Shown piece after piece: positions 38,152 to 51,840 of a stretch of DNA of 64,000 bases. Each line of letters starts with the position of its first letter. Within the stretch, counting starts at the first letter, position 1. Made by a program: the position numbers and the translations under genes. The notes beneath the pieces were generated by a model. That model was not told the DNA's origin, did no database searches, and was given only the letters and a program-made list of their open reading frames with translations. The stretch comes from Deroplatys truncata. Taxonomy: Eukaryota > Arthropoda > Insecta > Mantodea > Mantidae. The DNA lies in the NCBI GenBank assembly GCA_030765065.1, contig CM060984.1, positions 506,001 to 570,000 of the forward strand. Reading direction: 5' to 3'.

Positions 38152-41100
38152 AATACTTCCACTACTTACTATAGGCATTTTTTAGACTAGGAGTGTCTCA
38201 AAGTGAGAATTTCCGGTGAAATAATGGTATCGTATTTTTGAGTGGAATGCCATACTTCGCCTATTTATTATAGGCATTTTTTAGACTCGGAGTATCCCAA
38301 AGTGTGAATTTCCGGTGAAATATTGGTATCTTATTTTTGAGTGGAATGCAATACTTCGCCTACTTACTATATGCATTTTTTAGACTAGGAGTGTCTGAAA
38401 GTGTGAATTTCAGGTGAAATATTGGTATCATATTTTTCAGTGGAATGCAATACCTCGCCCACTTACTATAGGCAATTCTTAGACTCGGAGTGTCCCAAGG
38501 TGTGAATTTCCTGTGAAATATTGGTATCGTATTTTTGAGTGGAATGCAATACTTCGCCTACTTACTATAGGCATTTTTTAAACTAGGAGTTTCTGAAAGT
38601 GTGATTTTCCGGTGAAATATAGGTATCGTGATTTTGAGTGGAATGCAATGCTTCGCCTACTTACTATAGGCATTTTTTAGACTCCGAGTGTCCCAAAGAG
38701 TGAATTTCCGGTGAATTATTGGTATCGTATTTTTGAGTGGAATGCAATACTTCCTCTACTTACTATAGGCATTTTTTAGACTAGGAGTGTCTCAAAGTGT
38801 GAATTTCCGGTGAAATATTGGTATCGTGTTTTTGAGTGGAATACAATCCCACCTATATGCATTTTTTAGACTAGGAGTGTCTCAAAGTGTGAATTTCCGG
38901 TGAAAATTGTATCGTATTTTCGAGTGGAATGCAATGCTTCGCCTACTTACTATAGGCATTTTTTAGACTAGGAGTTTTTCGAATGTGTGAATTTCCGTTG
39001 AAATATTGGTATTGTATTTTTGAGTGGACTGCAATACTTTCTTTACTTACTATAGGCATTTTTTTAGACTAAGAGTGTCTCAAAGTGTGAATTTCCGGTG
39101 AAATATTGGTATCCTATTTTTGAGTGGAATGCAATAATTCCTCTACTTACTTTAGGCATTTTTTAGACTCGGAATGTCCCAACCTGTGAATTTCCGGTGA
39201 ATAATTGGTATCGTATTTTTGAGTGGAATGCAATACTTCGCCTACTTACTATAGGCATTTTTTAGACTAGGAGTGTCTGAAAGTGCGAATTTCCGGTGAA
39301 ATATTGGTATATTTTTGAGTGGAATGCAATCCTTCGACCACTTACTATAGGTAATTTTTAGACTCGGAGTGTCTGAAAGTGTGAATTTCCGGTGAAATAT
39401 TGGTATCGTATTTCTAAGTGGAATGCAATACTTCCTATAGGCATTTTTTTAGACTAGGAGTGTCTCAAACTGTGCATTTCTGGTGAAATATTGGTATCGT
39501 ATTTCTGAGTGGAATGCTAACTTCCTGTATTCACTATACGCATTTTTTAGACTAGGGTGTCTCAAACTGTGAATTTCCGGAAAAATATTGGTATCGTATT
39601 TTTGAGTGGAATGCAATATTTCGTCTACTTATTATAGGCATTTTTTAGACTCGGAGTTTCTCAAACTGTGAATTTCCGGTGAAATATTGGTATCGTATTT
39701 TTGAGTGGAATGCAATACTTCCTATACTTACTATAGGCATTTTTTAGACTCGGAGTGTCCCAGTGTGAATTTTTGGTGAAATATTGGTATCGCATTTTTT
39801 AATGGAATGCAATACTTCGCCTACTTACTATAGGCATTTTTTAGACTCCGAGTGTCCCAAAGTGTGAATTTCCGGTGAAATATTGGTATCGTATTTTTGA
39901 GCGGAATGCAATACTTGTACTCACTATAGGCATTACTTAGACTCGGACTGTCTCAAAGTATGAATCTCCGGTGAAATATTGGAATCGTATTTTTGAGTGT
40001 AATGCAATAGGTACATCCTATACTTACTATCGGCATTTTTTAGACTCTTGAGTGTCCCAAAGTGTTAATTTCCGGTTAAATAATGGTATGGTATTTTTGA
40101 GTGGAATGCAATTCTTCGCCTACTTACTATAGGCATTTTTTAGACTCGGAGTGTCCCAAATTGTGAATTTCCGGTGAAATATTGGTATTTTATTTTTGAG
40201 TGGAATGCAATATTTCGCCTACTTACTATAGGCATTTTTTAGCCTAGGAGTGTCTCAAAGTGTGCATTTCGGGTGAAATATTGGTATCGTATTTTTGAGT
40301 GGAATGCAATACTTCCTCTATTTACTATAGGCATTTTTTAAACTAGGAGTGTCTCAAAGTGTTCATTTCTGGTGAAATATTGGTATCCTATTTTTGAGTG
40401 GAATGCAATGCTTCCTGTACTTACTATAGGCATTTTTTAGACTAGGAGTGTCTCAAAGTGTGAATTTCCGGTGAAATATTGGTATCGTATTTTTGAGTGG
40501 AATGCCATACTTCGACTACTTACTATATGCATTTTTTAGACTCGGAGTGTCTCAAAGTGTGAATTTCCGGGAAATATTGGTATCGTATTTTTGAGTGGAA
40601 TGCAATAATTCCTCTACTTACTTTAGGCATTTTTTAGACTCGGAATGTCCCAAACTGTGAATTTCCGGTGAATAATTGGTATCGTATTTTTAAGTGGAAT
40701 GCAATACCTCGCCTACTTACTATAGGCATTTTTTAGACAAGGAGTGTCTGAAAGTGTGAATTTCCGGTGAAATATTGGTATATTTTTGAGTGGAATGCAA
40801 TCCTTCGACCACTTACTATAGGTAATTTTTAGACTAGGAGTGTCTGAAAGTGTGAATTTCGGGTGAAATATTGGTATCGTGTTTTTGAGTGGAATACAAT
40901 ACTTCCTATAGGCATTTTTTTAGACTAGGAGTGTCTCAAAGTGTGAATTTCCGGTGAAATCTTGGTATCGTATTTTTGAGTGATATGCAATACTTCTTAT
41001 ACTTACTATAGGTATTTTTTTAGACAGGGAGTATCCCAAATTGTGATTTTCCGGTGAAATATTGTTATCGTATTTTTCAGTGGAATGCAAACTTTCTGTG

Positions 41101-44100
41101 TTTACTATACGCATTTTTTAGATTAGGAGTGTCTCAAAGTGAGAATTTCAGATGAAATATTCGTATTATATTTTTGAGTGGAATGCAATACTTCGCCTAC
41201 TTACTATATGCATTTTTTAGACTCGGAGTGTCTGAAAGTATGAAGTTCAGGTAAATTACTGGTATCGTATTTTTGAGTGCAATGCAATAGTTCGTCACCT
41301 TACTATAGGCAATTTTTTAGACTCGGAGTGTCCCAAAGTGTGAATTTCCGGAGAAATATTGATATCGTATTTTTGAGTGTAATGCAATTCTTCGCCTACT
41401 TAGAATAGGCATTTTTTAGACTCGGAGTGTCCCAAATTGTGCATTTCCGATGAAATATTGGTATCGTATTTTTGAGTGGAATGCAATACTTCGCCTACTT
41501 ACTATAGGCATTTTTTAGACTAGGAGTGTCTAGAAGTGTGAATTTCCGGTGAAATATTGGTATCGTATTTTTGAGTGGAATGCAATACTTCTTATACTTG
41601 CTATAGGCATGTTTTTAGACTAGGAGTGTCTCAAAGTGTGAATTTCCGGTGAAATATTGGTATCTTATTTTTGAGTGGAATTCAATACTTCCACTACTTA
41701 CTATAGGCATTTTTTAGACTAGGAGTGTCTCAAAGTGAGAATTTCCGGTGAAATAATGGTATCGTATTTTTGAGTGGAATGCCATACTTCGCCTATTTAT
41801 TATAGGCATTTTTTAGACTCGGAGTATCCCAAAGTGTGAATTTCCGGTGAAATATTGGTATCTTATTTTTGAGTGGAATGCAATACTTCGCCTACTTACT
41901 ATATGCATTTTTTAGACTAGGAGTGTCTGAAAGTGTGAATTTCAGGTGAAATATTGGTATCATATTTTTCAGTGGAATGCAATACCTCGCCCACTTACTA
42001 TAGGCAATTCTTAGACTCGGAGTGTCCCAAGGTGTGAATTTCCTGTGAAATATTGGTATCGTATTTTTGAGTGGAATGCAATAATTCGCCTACTTACTAT
42101 AGGCATTTTTTAAACTAGGAGTTTCTGAAAGTGTGATTTTCCGGTGAAATATAGGTATCGTGATTTTGAGTGGAATGCAATGCTTCGCCTACTTACTATA
42201 GGCATTTTTTAGACTCCGAGTGTCCCAAAGAGTGAATTTCCGGTGAATTATTGGTATCGTATTTTTGAGTGGAATGCAATACTTCCTCTACTTACTATAG
42301 GCATTTTTTAGACTAGGAGTGTCTCAAAGTGTGAATTTCCGGTGAAATATTGGTATCGTGTTTTTGAGTGGAATACAATCCCACCTATATGCATTTTTTA
42401 GACTAGGAGTGTCTCAAAGTGTGAATTTCCGGTGAAAATTGTATCGTATTTTCGAGTGGAATGCAATGCTTCGCCTACTTACTATAGGCATTTTTTAGGC
42501 TAGGAGTTTTTCGAATGTGTGAATTTCCGTTGAAATATTGGTATTGTATTTTTGAGTGGACTGCAATATTTTCTTTACTTAGTATAGGCATTTTTTTAGA
42601 CTAAGAGTGTCTCAAAGTGTGAATTTCCGGTGAAATATTGGTATCCTATTTTTGAGTGGAATGCAATAATTCCTCTACTTACTTTAGGCATTTTTTAGAC
42701 TCGGAATGTCCCAACCTGTGAATTTCCGGTGAATAATTGGTATCGTATTTTTGAGTGGAATGCAATACTTCGCCTACTTACTATAGGCATTTTTTAGACT
42801 AGGAGTGTCTGAAAGTGCGAATTTCCGGTGAAATATTGGTATATTTTTGAGTGGAATGCAATCCTTCGAACACTTACTATAGGTAATTTTTAGACTCGGA
42901 GTGTCTGAAAGTGTGAATTTCCGGTGAAATATTGGTATCGTATTTCTAAGTGGAATGCAATACTTCCTATAGGCATTTTTTTAGACTAGGAGTGTCTCAA
43001 ACTGTGCATTTCTGGTGAAATATTGGTATCGTATTTCTGAGTGGAATGCTAACTTCCTGTATTCACTATACGCATTTTTAGACTAGGGTGTCTCAAACTG
43101 TGAATTTCCGGAAAAATATTGGTATCGTATTTTTGAGTGGAATGCAATATTTCGTCTACTTATTATAGGCATTTTTTAGACTCGGAGTTTCTCAAACTGT
43201 GAATTTCCGGTGAAATATTGGTATCGTATTTTTGAGTGGAATGCAATACTTCCTATACTTACTATAGGCATTTTTTAGACTCGGAGTGTCCCAGTGTGAA
43301 TTTTTGGTGAAATATTGGTATCGCATTTTTTAATGGAATGCAATACTTCGCCTACTTACTATAGGCATTTTTTAGACTCCGAGTGTCCCAAAGTGTGAAT
43401 TTCCGGTGAAATATTGGTATCGTATTTTTGAGCGGAATGCAATACTTGTACTCACTATAGGCATTTCTTAGACTCGGACTGTCTCAAAGTATGAATCTCC
43501 GGTGAAATATTGGAATCGTATTTTTGAGTGTAATGCAATAGGTACATCCTATACTTACTATCGGCATTTTTTAGACTCTTGAGTGTCCCAAAGTGTTAAT
43601 TTCCGGTTAAATAATGGTATGGTATTTTTGAGTGGAATGCAATTCCTCGCCTACTTACTATAGGCATTTTTTAGACTCGGAGTGTCCCAAATTGTGAATT
43701 TCCGGTGAAATATTGGTATTTTATTTTTGAGTGGAATGCAATATTTCGCCTACTTACTATAGGCATTTTTTAGCCTAGGAGTGTCTCAAAGTGTGCATTT
43801 CGGGTGAAATATTGGTATCGTATTTTTGAGTGGAATGCAATACTTCCTCTATTTACTATAGGCATTTTTTAAACTAGGAGTGTCTCAAAGTGTTCATTTC
43901 TGGTGAAATATTGGTATCGTATTTTTGAGTGGAATGCAATACTTCCTCTATTTATATACGCATTTTTTAGACTAGGAGTGTCCCAAAGTGTGAATTTCCG
44001 GTGAATAGTTGGTATCGTATTTTTGAGTGGAATGCAATACATCGCCTACTTACTATAGGCATTTTTTAGACTGGGAGTGTCCCAAAGTGTGAATATCCGG

Positions 44101-44457
44101 TGAAATATTGGTGTCGTATTTTTGAGTGGAATGCAAGTCTTCGCCTACTTAGAATAGGCATTGTTTAGACTCGGAGTGTCCGAAATTGTGCATTTCCGAT
44201 GAAATATTGGTATCGTATTTTTTAGTGAAATGCTATACTTCGCCTACTTACTATAGGCATTTTTTAGACTAGGAGTGTCTGAAAGTGTGAATTTCCGGTG
44301 AAATATTGGTATCGTATTTTTGAGTGGAATGCAATGCTTCGCCTACTTACTATAGTCATTTTTTTTAGACTAGGAGTGTCTCAAAGTGTGAATTTCCGGT
44401 GAAATATTGGTATCTAATTTTTGAGTGGAATGCAATACTTCCACTACTTACTATAGG
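38152..44457 (+). repeat. Segmental duplication of 23422-29727
   Basis: Offset 14730 bp holds across about 6.3 kb. Anchors are GGTACATCC at 25280/40010 and at 28811/43541, and TTTAGTGAAATGCTATAC at 29491/44221. Both copies contain a 3531-bp internal repeat of the 36-mer. The right limit is where 29727 goes to a TAGGTAATTTTT variant and 44457 goes to TAGGCATTTTTT. Confidence 0.83.
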
Positions 44458-47400
44458 CATTTTTTAGACTAGGAGTGTCTCAAAGTGAGAATTTTCGGTG
44501 AAATATTGGTATCGTATTTTTGAATGGAATGCCATACTTCGCCTATTTACTATAGGCATTTTTTAGACTCGGAGTATCCCAAAGTGTGAATTTCCGGTGA
44601 AATATTGGTATCGTAATTTTTAGTGGAATGCAATACTTCGCCTACTTACTATATGCATTTTTTGGACTAGGAGTTTCTGAAAGTGTGATTTTCCGGTGAA
44701 ATATTGGTATCGTGATTTTGAGTGGATTGCAATGCTTCGCCTACTTACTATAGGCATTTTTTAGACTCGGAGTGTCCCAAAGTGTGAATTTCCGGTGAAA
44801 TATTGGTATCGTATTTTTGAGTGGAATGCAATGCTTCGCCTACTTACTATAGTCATTTTTTTTAGACTAGGAGTGTCTCAATGTGTGAATTTCCGGTGAA
44901 ATATTGGTATCGTATTTTTGAGTGGAATGCAATACTTCCTATACTTACTATAGGCATGTTTTTAGACTAGGAGAGTCTCAAAGTGTGAATTTCCGGTGAA
45001 ATATTGGTATCTAATTTTTGAGTGGAATGCAATACTTCCACTACTTTCTATAGGCATTTTTTAGACTAGGAGTGTCTCAAAGTGAGAATTTTCGGTGAAA
45101 TATTGGTATCGTATTTTTGAATGGAATGCCATACTTCGCCTATTTACTATAGGCATTTTTTAGACTCGGAGTATCCCAAAGTGTGAATTTCCGGTGAAAT
45201 ATTGGTATCGTAATTTTTAGTGGAATGCAATACTTCGCCTACTTACTATATGCATTTTTTGGACTAGGAGTTTCTGAAAGTGTGATTTTCCGGTGAAATA
45301 TTGGTATCGTGATTTTGAGTGGAATGCAATGCTTCGCCTACTTACTATAGGCATTTTTTAGACTCGGAGTGTCCCAAAGTGTGAATTTCCGGTGAAATAT
45401 TGGTATCGTATTTTTGAGTGGAATGCAATACTTCCTATACTTACTATAGGCATTTTTTTGACTCAGAGTGTCTCAAAGTGTGAATTTCCGGTGAAATATT
45501 GGTATCTTATTTTTGAGTGGAATGCAATACTTCCTCTACTTTCTATAGGCAGTTTTTAGACTAGGAGTGTCTCAAAGTGTGAATTTCCGGTGAAATATTG
45601 GTATCGTGTTTTTGAGTGGAATACAATACCACCTATAGGCATTTTTTAGACTAGGAGTGTCTCAAAGTGTGAATTTCCGGTGAAAAATGTATCGTATTTT
45701 TGAGTGGAATGCAATGCTTCGCGTACTTACTATAGGCATTTTTTAGACTAGGAGTTTCTGAATTTTTGAATTTCCGGTGAAATATTGGTATTGTATTTTT
45801 GAGTGGAATGCAATACCTCGTCCACTTACTATAGGCATTTTTTAGACTAAGAGTGTCCCAAAGTGTGAATTTACGGTGAAATATTGGTATCGTGTTTTTC
45901 AGTGGAATACAATACTTCCTATAGGCATTTTTTTAGACTAGGAGTGTCTCAAAATGTGAATTTCCGGTGAAATATTGGTATCGTATTTTTAAATGGAATG
46001 CAATACTTCCTATACTTACTATAGGCATTGTTTTAGACTAAGAGTGTCTCAAAGTGTGAATTTCCGGTGAAATATTGGTATCCTATTTTTGAAATGAATG
46101 CAATGCTTCCTGTACTTACTATAGGCATTTTTAAGACTAGGAGTGTCTCAAGGTGTGAATTTCCGGTGAAATATTGGTATCGTATTTTTGAGTGGAATGC
46201 CATACTTCGACTACTTACTATATGCATTTTTTAGACTCGGAGTGTCTCAAAGTGTGAATTTCCGGGAAATATTGGTATCGTATTTTTGAGTGGAATGCAA
46301 TAATTCCTCTACTTACTTTAGGCATTTTTTAGACTCGGAATGTCCCAACCTGTGAATTTCCGGTGAATAATTGGTATCGTATTTTTGAGTGGAATGCAAT
46401 ACTTCGCCTACTTACTATAGGCATTTTTTAGACTAGGAGTGTCTGAAAGTGCGAATTTCCGGTGAAATATTGGTATATTTTTGAGTGGAATGCAATCCTT
46501 CGACCACTTACTATAGGTAATTTTTAGACTCGGAGTGTCTGAAAGTGTGAATTTCCGGTGAAATATTGGTATCGTATTTCTAAGTGGAATGCAATACTTC
46601 CTATAGGCATTTTTTTAGACTAGGAGTGTCTCAAACTGTGCATTTCTGGTGAAATATTGGTATCGTATTTCTGAGTGGAATGCTAACTTCCTGTATTCAC
46701 TATACGCATTTTTTAGACTAGGGTGTCTCAAACTGTGAATTTCCGGAAAAATATTGGTATCGTATTTTTGAGTGGAATGCAATATTTCGTCTACTTATTA
46801 TAGGCATTTTTTAGACTCGGAGTTTCTCAAACTGTGAATTTCCGGTGAAATATTGGTATCGTATTTTTGAGTGGAATGCAATACTTCCTATACTTACTAT
46901 AGGCATTTTTTAGACTCGGAGTGTCCCAGTGTGAATTTTTGGTGAAATATTGGTATCGCATTTTTTAATGGAATGCAATACTTCGCCTACTTACTATAGG
47001 CATTTTTTAGACTCCGAGTGTCCCAAAGTGTGAATTTCCGGTGAAATATTGGTATCGTATTTTTGAGCGGAATGCAATACTTGTACTCACTATAGGCATT
47101 TCTTAGACTCGGACTGTCTCAAAGTATGAATCTCCGGTGAAATATTGGAATCGTATTTTTGAGTGTAATGCAATAGGTACATCCTATACTTACTATCGGC
47201 ATTTTTTAGACTCTTGAGTGTCCCAAAGTGTTAATTTCCGGTTAAATAATGGTATGGTATTTTTGAGTGGAATGCAATTCCTCGCCTACTTACTATAGGC
47301 ATTTTTTAGACTCGGAGTGTCCCAAATTGTGAATTTCCGGTGAAATATTGGTATTTTATTTTTGAGTGGAATGCAATATTTCGCCTACTTACTATAGGCA

Positions 47401-50400
47401 TTTTTTAGCCTAGGAGTGTCTCAAAGTGTGCATTTCGGGTGAAATATTGGTATCGTATTTTTGAGTGGAATGCAATACTTCCTCTATTTACTATAGGCAC
47501 TTTTTAAACTAGGAGTGTCTCAAAGTGTTCATTTCTGGTGAAATATTGGTATCGTATTTTTGAGTGGAATGCAATACTTCCTCTATTTATATACGCATTT
47601 TTTAGACTAGGAGTGTCCCAAAGTGTGAATTTCCGGTGAATAGTTGGTATCGTATTTTTGAGTGGAATGCAATACATCGCCTACTTACTATAGGCATTTT
47701 TTAGACTGGGAGTGTCCCAAAGTGTGAATATCCGGTGAAATATTGGTGTCGTATTTTTGAGTGGAATGCAAGTCTTCGCCTACTTAGAATAGGCATTGTT
47801 TAGACTCGGAGTGTCCGAAATTGTGCATTTCCGATGAAATATTGGTATCGTATTTTTTAGTGAAATGCTATACTTCGCCTACTTACTATAGGCATTTTTT
47901 AGACTAGGAGTGTCTGAAAGTGTGAATTTCCGGTGAAATATTGGTATCGTATTTTTGAGTGGAATGCAATGCTTCGCCTACTTACTATAGTCATTTTTTT
48001 TAGACTAGGAGTGTCTCAAAGTGTGAATTTCCGGTGAAATATTGGTATCTAATTTTTGAGTGGAATGCAATACTTCCACTACTTACTATAGGCATTTTTT
48101 AGACTAGGAGTGTCTCAAAGTGAGAATTTTCGGTGAAATATTGGTATCGTATTTTTGAATGGAATGCCATACTTCGCCTATTTACTATAGGCATTTTTTA
48201 GACTCGGAGTATCCCAAAGTGTGAATTTCCGGTGAAATATTGGTATCGTAATTTTTAGTGGAATGCAATACTTCGCCTACTTACTATATGCATTTTTTGG
48301 ACTAGGAGTTTCTGAAAGTGTGATTTTCCGGTGAAATATTGGTATCGTGATTTTGAGTGGAATGCAATGCTTCGCCTACTTACTATAGGCATTTTTTAGA
48401 CTCGGAGTGTCCCAAAGTGTGAATTTCCGGTGAAATATTGGTATCGTATTTTTGAGTGGAATGCAATGCTTCACCTACTTACTATAGTCATTTTTTTTAG
48501 ACTAGGAGTGTCTCAATGTGTGAATTTCCGGTGAAATATTGGTATCTAATTTTTGAGTGGAATGCAATACTTCCACTACTTTCTATAGGCATTTTTTAGA
48601 CTAGGAGTGTCTCAAAGTGAGAATTTTCGGTGAAATATTGGTATCGTATTTTTGAATGGAATGCCATACTTCGCCTATTTACTATAGGCATTTTTTAGAC
48701 TCGGAGTATCCCAAAGTGTGAATTTCCGGTGAAATATTGGTATCGTAATTTTTAGTGGAATGCAATACTTCGCCTACTTACTATATGCATTTTTTGGACT
48801 AGGAGTTTCTGAAAGTGTGATTTTCCGGTGAAATATTGGTATCGTGATTTTGAGTGGAATGCAATGCTTCGCCTACTTACTATAGGCATTTTTTAGACTC
48901 GGAGTGTCCCAAAGTGTGAATTTCCGGTGAAATATTGGTATCGTATTTTTGAGTGGAATGCAATACTTCCTATACTTACTATAGGCATTTTTTTGACTCA
49001 GAGTGTCTCAAAGTGTGAATTTCCGGTGAAATATTGGTATCTTATTTTTGAGTGGAATGCAATACTTCCTCTACTTTCTATAGGCAGTTTTTAGACTAGG
49101 AGTGTCTCAAAGTGTGAATTTCCGGTGAAATATTGGTATCGTGTTTTTGAGTGGAATACAATACCACCTATAGGCATTTTTTAGACTAGGAGTGTCTCAA
49201 AGTGTGAATTTCCGGTGAAAAATGTATCGTATTTTTGAGTGGAATGCAATGCTTCGCGTACTTACTATAGGCATTTTTTAGACTAGGAGTTTCTGAATTT
49301 TTGAATTTCCGGTGAAATATTGGTATTGTATTTTTGAGTGGAATGCAATACCTCGTCCACTTACTATAGGCATTTTTTAGACTAAGACTGTCCCAAAGTG
49401 TGAATTTACGGTGAAATATTGGTATCGTGTTTTTGAGTGGAATACAATACTTCCTATAGGCATTTTTTTAGACTAGGAGTGTCTCAAAATGTGAATTTCC
49501 GGTGAAATATTGGTATCGTATTTTTAAATGGAATGCAATACTTCCTATACTTACTATAGGCATTGTTTTAGACTAAGAGTGTCTCAAAGTGTGAATTTCC
49601 GGTGAAATATTGGTATCCTATTTTTGAAATGAATGCAATGCTTCCTGTACTTACTATAGGCATTTTTAAGACTAGGAGTGTCTCAAGGTGTGAATTTCCG
49701 GTGAAATATTGGTATCGTATTTTTGAGTGGAATGCCATACTTCGACTACTTACTATATGCATTTTTTAGACTCGGAGTGTCTCAAAGTGTGAATTTCCGG
49801 GAAATATTGGTATCGTATTTTTGAGTGGAATGCAATAATTCCTCTACTTACTTTAGGCATTTTTTAGACTCGGAATGTCCCAACCTGTGAATTTCCGGTG
49901 AATAATTGGTATCGTATTTTTGAGTGGAATGCAATACTTCGCCTACTTACTATAGGCATTTTTTAGACTAGGAGTGTCTGAAAGTGCGAATTTCCGGTGA
50001 AATATTGGTATATTTTTGAGTGGAATGCAATCCTTCGACCACTTACTATAGGTAATTTTTAGACTCGGAGTGTCTGAAAGTGTGAATTTCCGGTGAAATA
50101 TTGGTATCGTATTTCTAAGTGGAATGCAATACTTCCTATAGGCATTTTTTTAGACTAGGAGTGTCTCAAACTGTGCATTTCTGGTGAAATATTGGTATCG
50201 TATTTCTGAGTGGAATGCTAACTTCCTGTATTCACTATACGCATTTTTTAGACTAGGGTGTCTCAAACTGTGAATTTCCGGAAAAATATTGGTATCGTAT
50301 TTTTGAGTGGAATGCAATATTTCGTCTACTTATTATAGGCATTTTTTAGACTCGGAGTTTCTCAAACTGTGAATTTCCGGTGAAATATTGGTATCGTATT

Positions 50401-51840
50401 TTTGAGTGGAATGCAATACTTCCTATACTTACTATAGGCATTTTTTAGACTCGGAGTGTCCCAGTGTGAATTTTCGGTGAAATATTGGTATCGCATTTTT
50501 TAATGGAATGCAATACTTCGCCTACTTACTATAGGCATTTTTTAGACTCCGAGTGTCCCAAAGTGTGAATTTCCGGTGAAATATTGGTATCGTATTTTTG
50601 AGCGGAATGCAATACTTGTACTCACTATAGGCATTTCTTAGACTCGGACTGTCTCAAAGTATGAATCTCCGGTGAAATATTGGAATCGTATTTTTGAGTG
50701 TAATGCAATAGGTACATCCTATACTTACTATCGGCATTTTTTAGACTCTTGAGTGTCCCAAAGTGTTAATTTCCGGTTAAATAATCGTATGGTATTTTTG
50801 AGTGGAATGCAATTCCTCGCCTACTTACTATAGGCATTTTTTAGACTCGGAGTGTCCCAAATTGTGAATTTCCGGTGAAATATTGGTATTTTATTTTTGA
50901 GTGGAATGCAATATTTCGCCTACTTACTATAGGCATTTTTTAGCCTAGGAGTGTCTCAAAGTGTGCATTTCGGGTGAAATATTGGTATCGTATTTTTGAG
51001 TGGAATGCAATACTTCCTCTATTTACTATAGGCATTTTTTAAACTAGGAGTGTCTCAAAGTGTTCATTTCTGGTGAAATATTGGTATCGTATTTTTGAGT
51101 GGAATGCAATACTTCCTCTATTTATATACGCATTTTTTAGACTAGGAGTGTCCCAAAGTGTGAATTTCCGGTGAATAGTTGGTATCGTATTTTTGAGTGG
51201 AATGCAATACATCGCCTACTTACTATAGGCATTTTTTAGACTGGGAGTGTCCCAAAGTGTGAATATCCGGTGAAATATTGGTGTCGTATTTTTGAGTGGA
51301 ATGCAAGTCTTCGCCTACTTAGAATAGGCATTGTTTAGACTCGGAGTGTCCGAAATTGTGCATTTCCGATGAAATATTGGTATCGTATTTTTTAGTGAAA
51401 TGCTATACTTCGCCTACTTACTATAGGCATTTTTTAGACTAGGAGTGTCTGAAAGTGTGAATTTCCGGTGAAATATTGGTATCGTATTTTTGAGTGGAAT
51501 GCAATGCTTCGCCTACTTACTATAGTCATTTTTTTGGACTAGGAGTGTCTCAAAGTGTGAATTTCCGGTGAAATATTGGTATCTAATTTTTGAGTGGAAT
51601 GCAATACTTCCACTACTTACTATAGGCATTTTTTAGACTAGGAGTGTCTCAAAGTGAGAATTTTCGGTGAAATATTGGTATCGTATTTTTGAATGGAATG
51701 CCATACTTCGCCTATTTACTATAGGCATTTTTTAGACTCGGAGTATCCCAAAGTGTGAATTTCCGGTGAAATATTGGTATCGTAATTTTTAGTGGAATGC
51801 AATACTTCGCCTACTTACTATATGCATTTTTTGGACTAGG
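44457..51840 (+). repeat. C-family higher-order repeats (~3.53-3.63 kb)
   Basis: Two successive units are offset by 3535 bp on the right (46033/49568 and 47176/50711). On the left the offset is 3635 bp, because one extra monomer (CATGTTTTTAGAC variant, about 44940-45040) is present only in the first. The family is marked by TAGTCATTTTTTTT variants (near 44355, 44850, 47990 and 48487) and by GTATCGTAATTTTTAGTGG. It shares its m30-m36-like stretch with the 36-mer family, so it is a relative and not an unrelated satellite. Confidence 0.78.

Larger units (their letters stand above)
32905..43246 (+). repeat. Segmental duplication of 4808-12380, interrupted by the LINE
   Basis: Before the LINE the block tracks 4808-6021 at offset 28097. 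After the LINE it tracks 6023-12380 at offset 30865-30866. The difference of 2768 bp is explained by the 2769-bp insertion replacing one base. The matching block contains both 36-mer copies; the marker GCAAACTTTCTGTG recurs near 37556 and 41089. At 43246 it continues into m30, whereas the copy at 12380 switches to m14. Confidence 0.85.

Noticed and set aside
46033-46227. 64-codon minus-strand frame repeated at 49568 and 63452
   Set aside because: It is satellite read-through in C-family units, not a coding region.
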